Assembly: GCA_027068915.1 (NCBI GenBank)
Contig: JAMOLT010000050.1
Span: 1 to 64,000 of the forward strand
Reading direction: 5' to 3'
DNA from: Sedimenticola sp.
GTDB lineage: Bacteria; Pseudomonadota; Gammaproteobacteria; Chromatiales; Chromatiaceae
Length of the DNA: 64,000 nt
The position numbers and the translations under genes were made by a program. Below, piece by piece: positions 27,839-36,451 of the stretch; the first letter of the stretch is position 1; each line of letters opens with the position of its first letter. Below the pieces are notes generated by a model. The model ran no database searches, was not told where the DNA came from, and saw only the letters and a program-made list of their open reading frames with translations.

Positions 27839-30004
27839 ATGGATGTCTCAACGATTCTTGATGGCCTGAACGCCGCCCAGCGCGAGGCGGTTTCCTCACC
27901 CCCCTGTTCCACTCTGGTGTTGGCGGGAGCAGGTTCCGGCAAGACCCGGGTGCTGGTGCACCGCATCGCCTGGCTGATCCAGGTGGAAGGCGTATCCCCT
28001 TGGGGGATTCTGGCCGTGACCTTCACCAACAAGGCGGCGAAGGAAATGCGTCAGCGTATCGAGGAGCTGCTGGGCTTTCCCGCCGGTGGCATGTGGGTGG
28101 GCACCTTTCACGGTCTGGCCCATCGTCTGTTGCGCGCTCACTGGGAAGAAGCCAGCCTGCCCAAGGGTTTCCAGATTCTTGATTCCGATGACCAGCTGCG
28201 CATGGTCAAAAGAGTGATCCGTGAGCTGAATCTGGATGACGCCAAATGGCCGCCGCGCCAGGCCCAGTGGTTCATCAACGAGCAGAAGGACGAAGGCCGC
28301 CGCCCCCAGCATCTGGAAGACGGCGGAGACCTGTGGCAGCGGCAGATGATCCGCATTTACACAGGCTATCAGGCGGCCTGCAAGCGGGCGGGTGCGGTGG
28401 ATTTTGCCGAATTGCTGCTGCGTGCCCACGAACTGTGGCGGGACAGGCCGGATGTGCTCCAGCACTACCAGGAGCGCTTCCAGCATGTGCTGGTGGATGA
28501 GTTCCAGGACACCAACGCTATCCAGTATGCCTGGCTGCGGCTGTTGGCCGGAGACAGGGACAACCTGTTCGTGGTGGGGGATGATGACCAGTCCATCTAT
28601 GGCTGGCGCGGCGCCCGGGTGGAGAACATCCAGGACTTTCCCCAACACTTTCCCGATGCCCGTCTGGTGAAACTGGAGCAGAATTATCGCTCCAGCGGCA
28701 ACATCCTGCGCGGCGCCAATGCAGTAATCAACAACAATCCCGAGCGTCTGGGCAAGGAGCTGTGGACGGAAGATGGCGATGGCGATCCCATCCGCATCTA
28801 CGCCGGATTCAACGAGGTGGACGAGGCGCGCTTCGTGGTGGATCGCATTCGCCGCTTCATCGACGACGGGCATTTGCGGGCGGAGGCGGCGATTCTCTAC
28901 CGCACCACCGCCCAGTCGCGGGTGTTCGAGGAAGCCTTGCTGCAATCGGCCATCCCCTATCGCGTATATGGCGGACTGCGCTTTTTCGAGCGCGCGGAGG
29001 TCAAAGATGCCCTGGCTTATTTGCGCCAGCTCTCCAATCCCCATGACGATGCCGCCTTCGAGCGCTCGGTGAACCAGCCGCCCCGGGGTATTGGCGCCAA
29101 GACCCTGGATGCGGTGCGCGCCCATGCCCGGGACTTCAATTGTTCCTTGTGGCAAGCGTCGGAAGATTTGCTGCGTGGCGGCGGCATGACCCCCCGGGCG
29201 GCAAAAGCCCTGCAGGGCTATCTGGATCTCATCCATGAGCTGCGGGCGGCTACACAGGCACTGCCCCTGTGGGAAGAGACCGAGCATGTGGTTCACCACA
29301 GCCGCCTGCCTGAACACTTCAGGAAGTCCAGGGACGGCAAGGGACAGGATCGGGTGGAAAACCTGGAAGAGCTGATCAACGCCGCCCGGCACTTCCAGCA
29401 TGTGCCGGAGGAAATCGGCGATATTTCCGAGCTGGATGCCTTTCTCTCGCATGCCGCCCTGGAAGCCGGTGACAATCAGGCGCAAGAATACGAAGACAGC
29501 GTGCAGCTCATGACCCTGCATTCCGCCAAGGGACTGGAGTTCCCCCTGGTGTTTTTGGTGGGCGTGGAAGAAGGGTTGTTTCCCCACAGCATGTCGGCGG
29601 AAGATCCCGCGAGACTGGAGGAGGAGCGGCGGCTCTGCTATGTGGGCATGACCCGCGCCATGGGGCAACTGTACATGAGCTATGCGGAAAACCGTCGTCT
29701 GCATGGCAAGGAATCCTATCCCCTGCCATCGCGGTTTCTGCGGGAGATTCCAACCGAAGTGACCGAAGAAGTGCGCGCCCGTCCCGCCATCGCCCGCCCG
29801 TTTACCGCCCGGGGCGGCGCCTTGAATGACGCCATGGAAAGCACGGGCTTCGATCTGGGGCAGCGCGTAGCGCATCCCAAATTTGGCGAAGGCGTGGTGC
29901 TCAACGCCGAGGGTCAGGGCAGCAGTGCCCGGGTGCAGGTGAATTTTGAAGCGGTTGGCAGCAAGTGGCTTGTCGTTTCCTATGCCAATCTGCAGCGCGT
30001 GTAG
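27839..30004 (+). CDS. uvrD: DNA helicase II (UvrD)
   Basis: The 721-residue superfamily 1A helicase unwinds 3' to 5' in excision and mismatch repair. Motif I is AGAGSGKT (29-36), motif II is VDEFQDTN, motif III is GDDDQSIYGWRGA, motif IV is LEQNYRSSGNIL, and motifs V-VI are LMTLHSAKGLEFPLVFLVG and EERRLCYVGMTRA. The C-terminal QRVAHPKFGEGVVLNAEGQG is the UvrD/PcrA Tudor-like tail that contacts RNA polymerase. Length is standard. Confidence 0.96.
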   Translation: MDVSTILDGLNAAQREAVSSPPCSTLVLAGAGSGKTRVLVHRIAWLIQVEGVSPWGILAVTFTNKAAKEMRQRIEELLGFPAGGMWVGTFHGLAHRLLRAHWEEASLPKGFQILDSDDQLRMVKRVIRELNLDDAKWPPRQAQWFINEQKDEGRRPQHLEDGGDLWQRQMIRIYTGYQAACKRAGAVDFAELLLRAHELWRDRPDVLQHYQERFQHVLVDEFQDTNAIQYAWLRLLAGDRDNLFVVGDDDQSIYGWRGARVENIQDFPQHFPDARLVKLEQNYRSSGNILRGANAVINNNPERLGKELWTEDGDGDPIRIYAGFNEVDEARFVVDRIRRFIDDGHLRAEAAILYRTTAQSRVFEEALLQSAIPYRVYGGLRFFERAEVKDALAYLRQLSNPHDDAAFERSVNQPPRGIGAKTLDAVRAHARDFNCSLWQASEDLLRGGGMTPRAAKALQGYLDLIHELRAATQALPLWEETEHVVHHSRLPEHFRKSRDGKGQDRVENLEELINAARHFQHVPEEIGDISELDAFLSHAALEAGDNQAQEYEDSVQLMTLHSAKGLEFPLVFLVGVEEGLFPHSMSAEDPARLEEERRLCYVGMTRAMGQLYMSYAENRRLHGKESYPLPSRFLREIPTEVTEEVRARPAIARPFTARGGALNDAMESTGFDLGQRVAHPKFGEGVVLNAEGQGSSARVQVNFEAVGSKWLVVSYANLQRV

Positions 30005-30032
30005 ATCAACCAATTAGAACAGAGGTGTGTTT

Positions 30033-31112
30033 ATGGATCGCAGAGACTTTCTGAAGAAAACCGGTGCGGCTGTCGCGGTTGCCGGTGTGGGCGCGAGTAC
30101 GGTGGCCAATGCCGCGTCCACCATCAAGTGGAAAATGGTCACCACCTGGCCGAAGAACTTCCCCGGTCTGGGCACCGGAGCCAACAATCTGGCGAAGCTG
30201 ATCACGGAAATGTCCGGCGGGCGGCTCAAGGTCAAGGTCTACGGGGCCAAAGAGCTGGTGCCGGCGTTCGAAGTCTTCGATGCCGTCTCCCGCGGCACCG
30301 CGGAAATGGGCCATGCTTCCGCCTACTACTGGAAGGGTAAGGTGCCGGAGGCGCAGTTCTTTTCCACCATGCCTTTTGGCATGACCGCCAACGAGATGAA
30401 CGGCTGGATCTATTACGGCGGCGGCCAGAAGCTCTGGGACGAGACCTACAAACCCTTTGGCGTCATCGGCCGCCCGGCGGGCAATACGGGAGTGCAGATG
30501 GGCGGCTGGTTCAACAAGGAAATCAACTCCCTGGCAGACATGAAAGGGCTGAAAATGCGCATTCCCGGCCTGGGGGGCGAAGTGCTCAAGCGCCTGGGCG
30601 GCACTCCGGTAAATCTGCCCGGCGGCGAACTGTTCACCGCCCTGACCTCCGGCACCATCGACGCCACGGAATGGGTGGGGCCGTACAACGATCTGGCCTT
30701 TGGCCTGTACAAGGCGGCCAAATACTATTACTACCCCGGTTTCCATGAGCCGGGCACCATTCTCGAAGCGCTGATCAACCGCAAGGCGTTCGAGGCCCTG
30801 CCCAAGGATTTGCAATCCATCGTGGAAAATGCCTGCAAGATCGTCAATCAGGACATGCTGGCGGAATACAGCGCCCGCAATCCCGGCGCCCTGGATCAAC
30901 TGGTGAACAAGCACAAGGTGCAACTGCGCGCCTATCCGGATGATGTACTGGCGCAACTGCGCAAGGTTTCCGCCGAAGTGGCGGCGGACCTGGCGGGGCA
31001 GAACAAGGCGGCGAAAGGCATCTACGACAGCTATATGCAGTTCCTCAATGCGTCGAAGAAATACAGCGCCATTTCCGATCTCGCCTACCTCAAGGCGCGG
31101 GATGCCGGATGA
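30033..31112 (+). CDS. Tat-exported TRAP-type solute-binding protein (DctP family)
   Basis: The 359-residue periplasmic binding protein has a twin-arginine signal, MDRRDFLKKTGAAVAVAGVG, cleaved near VANA. The mature part (IKWKMVTTWPKNFPGLGTGANNLAKLI) and the block RIPGLGGEVLKRLGGTPVNLP are typical of the TRAP subgroup that binds 2-oxo or related organic acids. An upstream GTG at 30027 adds only two residues; ATG 30033 has AGAGG at good spacing. No TRAP membrane subunits are adjacent, so the permease must be elsewhere or absent. The stop overlaps the hemW start by four bases. Confidence 0.88.
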   Translation: MDRRDFLKKTGAAVAVAGVGASTVANAASTIKWKMVTTWPKNFPGLGTGANNLAKLITEMSGGRLKVKVYGAKELVPAFEVFDAVSRGTAEMGHASAYYWKGKVPEAQFFSTMPFGMTANEMNGWIYYGGGQKLWDETYKPFGVIGRPAGNTGVQMGGWFNKEINSLADMKGLKMRIPGLGGEVLKRLGGTPVNLPGGELFTALTSGTIDATEWVGPYNDLAFGLYKAAKYYYYPGFHEPGTILEALINRKAFEALPKDLQSIVENACKIVNQDMLAEYSARNPGALDQLVNKHKVQLRAYPDDVLAQLRKVSAEVAADLAGQNKAAKGIYDSYMQFLNASKKYSAISDLAYLKARDAG

Positions 31113-32257
31113 CATGTCCCGAACCGGGGGATGTGCCGCTTTCCTTGTATGTGCATATTCCCTGGTGCGTGCGCAAATGCCCGTACTGTGATTTCAATTC
31201 CCACGCCCTGAAGGAAGAATTGCCGGAGCAGGCCTATGTACAGGCGTTACTGGAGGATTTGCGCTGGCAGCAGCCCCTGGCTTTCGGGCGAAAAATCAAC
31301 AGCATCTTTATTGGTGGCGGCACTCCCAGCTTGTTCAGCGGCGTTGCCATCGACGATCTGTTGCGGGGGATTCGGCAGCAGTTGACGGTGGCGCCGGAAG
31401 CCGAAATCACCCTGGAAGCCAATCCCGGCGCTGCCGATGCCGATCATTTTGCCGCCTACCGCGCCGCCGGGGTGAACCGGCTCTCCATCGGGGCGCAGAG
31501 CTTCCATACCATGCATCTGAAGGCGCTGGAGCGAATCCACAGCCCGGAGCAGGTGCGCCAGGCCGTTTCTGCGGCTTCAGATGCCGGATTCGAAAACATC
31601 AATCTGGATCTCATGTTCGGCCTGCCGGGGCAAAGTCTGCAGCAAGCCCTGGCGGATCTGCAACAGGCTGTCGAACTGGCTCCGGCACATATTTCCTGGT
31701 ATCAACTCACTATTGAGCCCAACACCCGCTTCCACCACCAGCCGCCTCCGACGCCCAATGAGGAGCTGTTATGGAAAATCCAGCAAAAAGGCCAGGGTTA
31801 TTTGCGGAAAATGGGCTATGCTCAGTATGAGGTTTCCGCATTTGCGAAGCCGAAAATGGTTGGCAGACATAATCTCAATTACTGGACATTTGGTGATTAC
31901 CTGGCGATGGGCGCTGGCGCGCACGGCAAGATCAGTATGGAAGACGGAGTGATCCGGTATTCCAGGGAGCGCCATCCGCAGGCATATATGCAAATGCCGG
32001 GGGCAAAGGCAAATCGACGTGTGCTGGAAGCCGGTGATCTACAACTGGAATTCATGATGAATGCCATGCGTTTGCGCCAGGGTGTCGCTATAGCGTTGTT
32101 TGAGGCGCGTACCGGCCTGCCTTTCGCCCGGATAGGGAAGGAAGTAAAGCAGGCGCAGGCGTCGGGGTTGCTGGAAACGCAACCAAGCCGATTGCAGCCA
32201 ACCGTGAGAGGGCAGGCGTTTCTCAATGACCTGCTGATCCTGTTTGACAAAGGATAG
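31109..32257 (+). CDS. hemW: radical SAM heme chaperone HemW
   Basis: The 382-residue HemN-like protein has the radical-SAM cluster C20-x3-C24-x2-C27 in VHIPWCVRKCPYCDF. This is followed by FIGGGTPSLFS, the glycine-rich SAM site, and by NRLSIGAQSFH. HemW lacks coproporphyrinogen oxidase activity and delivers heme to respiratory proteins. The C-terminal HemN domain is shortened, as in HemW. The frequent neighbour rdgB is not seen; the gene is instead coupled to the TRAP binding protein by ATGA. Confidence 0.9.
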   Translation: MTCPEPGDVPLSLYVHIPWCVRKCPYCDFNSHALKEELPEQAYVQALLEDLRWQQPLAFGRKINSIFIGGGTPSLFSGVAIDDLLRGIRQQLTVAPEAEITLEANPGAADADHFAAYRAAGVNRLSIGAQSFHTMHLKALERIHSPEQVRQAVSAASDAGFENINLDLMFGLPGQSLQQALADLQQAVELAPAHISWYQLTIEPNTRFHHQPPPTPNEELLWKIQQKGQGYLRKMGYAQYEVSAFAKPKMVGRHNLNYWTFGDYLAMGAGAHGKISMEDGVIRYSRERHPQAYMQMPGAKANRRVLEAGDLQLEFMMNAMRLRQGVAIALFEARTGLPFARIGKEVKQAQASGLLETQPSRLQPTVRGQAFLNDLLILFDKG

Positions 32258-32333
32258 TTGGTGACAGCTTGGATCCCCGGCGGCGGGAGAGGGTGATGCG
32301 ACGCTGATTAGCAACAGGTGGAAGGTGTAGCTT

Positions 32334-33728
32334 ATGGTTTATTTTCGCTCATTCAGATCACGTCTTGTAGTCGCGGGCTTCTCGTTTTTCTTTTTCTTCC
32401 CCGCGGTGGCCGCCCCACCGGCAACGCTGGATCTTACGCTGGTCGCCGGCATGCCGGGAAGCCCTCTTGCCGTCCGTCATGCGGGTGATGGCTCGGGGCG
32501 GATTTTCATCGTGGAGCAAAGGGGAAAAGTATTTATTCATGACGGCAGCCAGCTGCTTTCCATGCCTTTTCTGGATATCTCTGACAGGATTTCGGCCGGT
32601 GGGGAAAGGGGATTGCTGGGGCTGGCCTTCCATCCTGATTTTCCCAATACTCGCTATTTCTATGTCAACTATTCCACGCCGGGAAGCTTGCGCACCCGAA
32701 TTTCTCGGTTTGAGGTGCCGGCGTCAACGCCGAATGTGGCGGATGCAACTTCAGAACACATCTTGCTGGAAGTGGCGCAGCCGTATTCCAATCACAATGG
32801 CGGCGATATTCATTTTGGTGCGGATGGGTATCTTTACATCGGCATGGGGGATGGCGGCAGTGGTGGTGATCCGGAAGACCGCGCCCGGGATCTTGGGGAT
32901 CTGTTGGGCAAGATGCTGCGGATTGATGTCAACGGCAGCTCGTCGGGCAGTGGCGCCTGTGGACTGATCGGCAACTACGGGATCCCTGCGAGCAATCCTT
33001 TTGTAGGTGACAGCAATGCCTGTGATGAAATCTGGGCCTATGGGCTGCGTAACCCCTGGCGCTGGAGCTTTGACCGCACCACGCATGATATGCTCATCGG
33101 TGATGTCGGCCAGGGCGCGTGGGAAGAGGTGGACTTTCAGCCCTCCAGCAGTACTGGGGGAGAATACTACGGGTGGAGCTGCATGGAGGGCAATCATGTG
33201 TACCGGGCTGATCGTTGCGATAATACGCCGATGGTTGCGCCAATCCTTGAATACGACCATTCCGCCAGTGATTGTTCCATTACCGGAGGCTATCGCTACC
33301 GTGGTTCTATTCCGGGGATGGATGGCATTTACATCTATGGTGACTACTGCACAGGCAGGATCTGGTTTGCAGAATTTGCAAACGGCAGTTGGAGCGCCTC
33401 TCTCTGGCGGGATACCACCTTGAACATTTCCAGTTTCGGAGAGGATGAAGCTGGAAATGTGTATGTCGTGGATCTGGGAGGGGAGGTATACAGGTTCGAT
33501 GCGCCCCCATCCAGTAACGACTGCAGCCTTGTCAATGAGACCGTGGTTGGTGTGGTGCGAAATGGTGAGGTATTCGATTGCACCGCTGCTGAAAGCATTA
33601 CGGTGGAAGACTTTACCGTGGAAGCCGGCGGCCATGCCTATTTGCGGGCGCCGGAAGTCCGGTTTGTTACCGATGCCATGAGTCCGATATCGGTGCAGCA
33701 AGACGGGGTTTTGCGTGTCATGCCATGA
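32334..33728 (+). CDS. secreted PQQ-dependent sugar dehydrogenase (glucose/sorbosone type)
   Basis: The 464-residue protein begins with a signal peptide (hydrophobic core SFFFFFPAVAA, cleavage near residue 28). A six-bladed propeller of the GSDH family follows: MPGSPLAVRHAGDGSGRIF, GLLGLAFHPDF, HNGGDIHFGADGYLYIGMGDGG and GLRNPWRWSFD. In relatives these segments hold PQQ and Ca2+, and the enzymes oxidise sugars in the periplasm. The last about 50 residues (from FDCTAAESITVEDFTVEAGG) are an extra beta-strand tail that resembles the tail of the next gene. Coordinates overlap a longer start of the cytochrome, but not its chosen one. Substrate unknown. Confidence 0.82.
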   Translation: MVYFRSFRSRLVVAGFSFFFFFPAVAAPPATLDLTLVAGMPGSPLAVRHAGDGSGRIFIVEQRGKVFIHDGSQLLSMPFLDISDRISAGGERGLLGLAFHPDFPNTRYFYVNYSTPGSLRTRISRFEVPASTPNVADATSEHILLEVAQPYSNHNGGDIHFGADGYLYIGMGDGGSGGDPEDRARDLGDLLGKMLRIDVNGSSSGSGACGLIGNYGIPASNPFVGDSNACDEIWAYGLRNPWRWSFDRTTHDMLIGDVGQGAWEEVDFQPSSSTGGEYYGWSCMEGNHVYRADRCDNTPMVAPILEYDHSASDCSITGGYRYRGSIPGMDGIYIYGDYCTGRIWFAEFANGSWSASLWRDTTLNISSFGEDEAGNVYVVDLGGEVYRFDAPPSSNDCSLVNETVVGVVRNGEVFDCTAAESITVEDFTVEAGGHAYLRAPEVRFVTDAMSPISVQQDGVLRVMP

Positions 33729-33744
33729 GCTGAGGAGAAATCCG

Positions 33745-35937
33745 ATGATTGCTGTAAATAGATTGTCTGTTGTTCCCGTGTTGTTGTGGTTGGTGGTCGG
33801 CGTACAGGCTGCAACTGTGGTGCCCACGGATGTCGAGCAGCCGGGGACGCAGCCGGAAGAACTTACCGATGCCATCGTGCCCGTGGATGACTGCAGCAGT
33901 TGCCATAGCAACTACGAAGCTACACCAAGGGCGGAGCCCTGGTACAATTGGCAGGGAAGCATGATGTCTCATGCCGGGCGCGACCCCCTGTTCTGGGCTG
34001 CCATGGCGATTGCGGAGCAGGATTTCGACGGCTCCGGTGATTTGTGCCTGCGTTGCCATGCGCCCAAGGGCTGGCTCGATGGGCGCTCCACTCCTACAGA
34101 CGGATCGGCCTTATTGCCTGGTGACCAGGATGGCGTGGAATGTGGCTATTGCCATCGGTTGACCAACCCGGATGATTCCGAACACCAGGGCGTGCAGAAC
34201 CCACCGTATCTGGCCAATGACAGTGGTGATCCCGGCAGTACGCCCGGTGAGGTAAAGGCATATTATGGAACGGGCATGGCGTCCTTGCTGGACACCGTGG
34301 GAATACTTGGCCCCTTCGCCGGTATCGACCTCAGCGCCCATGGTCCCACGCAGCAATCCCGCTTTCACCGCTCTGTGGATTTTTGCGGCACCTGCCACGA
34401 TGTATCCAACCCGGTGGTGGGGGATCTGGCGCACAACCATGGCGCCCAGGCAACCGCGGATGCAGTGATTGCCGACGGCACTCCCGGCAGTGCTGTGGAA
34501 GGCAAGGCGGCATTCAACAATCTTCCCTACAAGTATGGCGTAGTTGAGCGCACCTTCAGTGAATACAAGGCAAGCCTGCTTTCGCAGACCCTGGTTTCCC
34601 AATATCCACAGCTACCCGCCGAGCTGCAGGCCGGATCCATTGCCAATGCCCGCACCGCCGCCCTGCTGGCAGGCCAGAATGGCAACTATGCCGATGGCAG
34701 CCCGCGCTACTTCAGTTGTCAGAGCTGCCACATGTCTCCTGTGGTGGGGGAAGGGGCTGGTTTTCCCGGTGGTCCGCCTACCCGTACGGACCTGCCCTTG
34801 CATGACCTGACCGGGGGCAATTACTGGGTTCCCCAGGCAATCGAATACCTGGATGGGCTGAGTAAACTGCGTCTGGGGGGCGGTCTGAATGCAAGCCAGA
34901 TTGCAGCGACCCGGGCAGGGGCGCAACGCGCCCGGGGGCAATTGGAATCCGCCGCCGGTTTGCGGGTGACGGGCAATGTGCTCAAAGTGATCAACCTCAC
35001 CGGCCACAAGCTGATTTCCGGCTATCCCGAAGGGCGGCGGATGTGGCTCAACATCAAATGGTTCGATGGGGCGGATGCCCTGTTACGTGAAGATGGCGCC
35101 TATGGGCCATTGGACGATGGCAATGGTGCTCCGGTAACGGTTGTGGATCCTGCGGATGGCCTGACCCGCATTCAGGTGCAGTCGTTACTGGATTTGCATG
35201 ATCCCCATGCGCGCATCTATGAAGCGCACCATGGTTTGACCCGGGAATGGGCGCAGCAATTGCACGATCTGGGTGCGGATGATGGTCTGGTGATTCAGTA
35301 TGACCGGCTCAGCGGCGATCCTGTCCTTACCCTGGGGCAGCTGCGTAACCGGCCAGCGGGCGCTGCAGCAGAAAGCTTCCGTTTCGTGCTGAACAATGCG
35401 GTGCTGAAAGACAATCGTATTCCGCCTTGGGGAATGGCCTATGAGGCAGCCCGTCAACGCAATATCCTCCCCGTACCTGCTGCGCAGTACGATGGAAACC
35501 CGAAAGAGGCATTTCGTTATTTCGACGTATTTCCCCTGAGCCCGCCTGTGGGGGCCGTCCGGGCGGAAATCAAACTCATGTACCAGCCTACCAGTTGGGA
35601 GTATATCCAGTTTCTCTATCTGTCCAATGACGGCACGGTGGAGTTCCTCAAGGATGAAGGGAAGAATCTGCTGCAAGCCTGGTTGCATACCGGCATGGCG
35701 GAGCCCCATGTTATGGCCAGTACCACCTGGACGCCTGCAGATTGCAACGGTGACGGGGTGAATGCGGATATCAGCAACTGGATCTTCGTGGATGCCCGCA
35801 CCTGCAGCGCCAGCAGCGCCATTGTTGCCCCCGGTGTGCTGGTGGATGAAGGGGCGCATTTGATGCTGGTATCACCGTCGATCAGCCTGGGCTTGGAATT
35901 TGCGGTGGAAGAGGGGGCGCAACTGACGGTACGGTGA
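33745..35937 (+). CDS. exported multiheme cytochrome c (five CXXCH)
   Basis: The 730-residue protein has a signal peptide (IAVNRLSVVPVLLWLVVGVQA). Five heme-attachment motifs follow: CSSCH, CLRCH, CGYCH and CGTCH in the first third, and CQSCH near residue 330. The block NLTGHKLISGYPEGRRMWLNIK is found in large multiheme cytochromes. ATG 33745 has GAGGAGA upstream; an ATG at 33715 would overlap the previous gene and bury the signal peptide. The last about 45 residues (TCSASSAIVAPGVLVDEGAHL and VEEGAQLTV) match the style of the preceding dehydrogenase tail. The pair may pass electrons from an external substrate into the respiratory chain; this is inference. Confidence 0.8.
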   Translation: MIAVNRLSVVPVLLWLVVGVQAATVVPTDVEQPGTQPEELTDAIVPVDDCSSCHSNYEATPRAEPWYNWQGSMMSHAGRDPLFWAAMAIAEQDFDGSGDLCLRCHAPKGWLDGRSTPTDGSALLPGDQDGVECGYCHRLTNPDDSEHQGVQNPPYLANDSGDPGSTPGEVKAYYGTGMASLLDTVGILGPFAGIDLSAHGPTQQSRFHRSVDFCGTCHDVSNPVVGDLAHNHGAQATADAVIADGTPGSAVEGKAAFNNLPYKYGVVERTFSEYKASLLSQTLVSQYPQLPAELQAGSIANARTAALLAGQNGNYADGSPRYFSCQSCHMSPVVGEGAGFPGGPPTRTDLPLHDLTGGNYWVPQAIEYLDGLSKLRLGGGLNASQIAATRAGAQRARGQLESAAGLRVTGNVLKVINLTGHKLISGYPEGRRMWLNIKWFDGADALLREDGAYGPLDDGNGAPVTVVDPADGLTRIQVQSLLDLHDPHARIYEAHHGLTREWAQQLHDLGADDGLVIQYDRLSGDPVLTLGQLRNRPAGAAAESFRFVLNNAVLKDNRIPPWGMAYEAARQRNILPVPAAQYDGNPKEAFRYFDVFPLSPPVGAVRAEIKLMYQPTSWEYIQFLYLSNDGTVEFLKDEGKNLLQAWLHTGMAEPHVMASTTWTPADCNGDGVNADISNWIFVDARTCSASSAIVAPGVLVDEGAHLMLVSPSISLGLEFAVEEGAQLTVR

Positions 35938-35982
35938 TTTTACAAAGCAGCCGGCAGGGGCGGTTGGCTGGGAAATTAGCAC

Positions 35983-36011
35983 TTGAAATTTGCCCGGTGC
36001 TTCCCTAAAAT
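35983..36011 (+). promoter_or_regulatory. sigma70-type promoter of rpmE
   Basis: TTGAAA (35983-35988) and TAAAAT (36006-36011) are separated by 17 bases, some 70 bases before the rpmE start. Spacing and match are good. Confidence 0.7.
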
Positions 36012-36080
36012 GCGCGGTTCTGTAGCGCCGTTGCGCTATTTTATCGAAATTTTTAAAGCGGCCAGAGGCCGGAGACGGAC

Positions 36081-36281
36081 ATGAAAGCGGACATCCACCC
36101 TGACTACAATGACATCAAGGTTACCTGCAGCTGCGGTAATGCCTTTGAAACCCGTTCTACCCTGGGTAAAGACCTGAACATTGAAATATGTTCTGCCTGT
36201 CACCCTTTCTATACCGGGCAGCAGAAGATGATGGATACCGCAGGTCGCGTGGACAAATTCCGCAAGCGCTACGCGCGCTGA
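36081..36281 (+). CDS. rpmE: 50S ribosomal protein L31
   Basis: The 66-residue ribosomal protein is the zinc-binding (C+) type of L31, with C16 and C18 in TCSCGN and C37 and C40 in [10 protein letters not shown]. The tail is [13 protein letters not shown] ribosome site (GGAGACGG) precedes the ATG. It is a single-gene transcript between its promoter and a terminator. Confidence 0.97.
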   Translation: MKADIHPDYNDIKVTCSCGNAFETRSTLGKDLNIEICSACHPFYTGQQKMMDTAGRVDKFRKRYAR

Positions 36282-36299
36282 TCGGAGCAACACGCCAGC

Positions 36300-36327
36300 A
36301 AAAGGGCGCCCTCGTGGCGCCTTTTTA
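36300..36327 (+). terminator. intrinsic terminator after rpmE
   Basis: A GC-rich hairpin (AAAAGGGCGCC - CTCGT - GGCGCCTTTT, with one bulged G) is followed by more T residues, 19 bases after the rpmE stop. Confidence 0.85.
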
Positions 36328-36451
36328 TTTCCAGGGACGGAGTGTATACCGCAAGAGCCAGGGATGGCGGTGCGGTGCATTTCCAAGCGGCGGGTTACTG
36401 GCCAGGCATTTTTCGGTTGCCGCGTAATTACCGCCATCAGGAGAAAAACAC

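Noticed and set aside
27896-30013. Very long open frame (705 codons) on the minus strand across uvrD.
   Set aside because: It is the mirror of a GC-rich, intact uvrD with all helicase motifs; its translation has no domain pattern and is rich in His and Gly from reversed codons.
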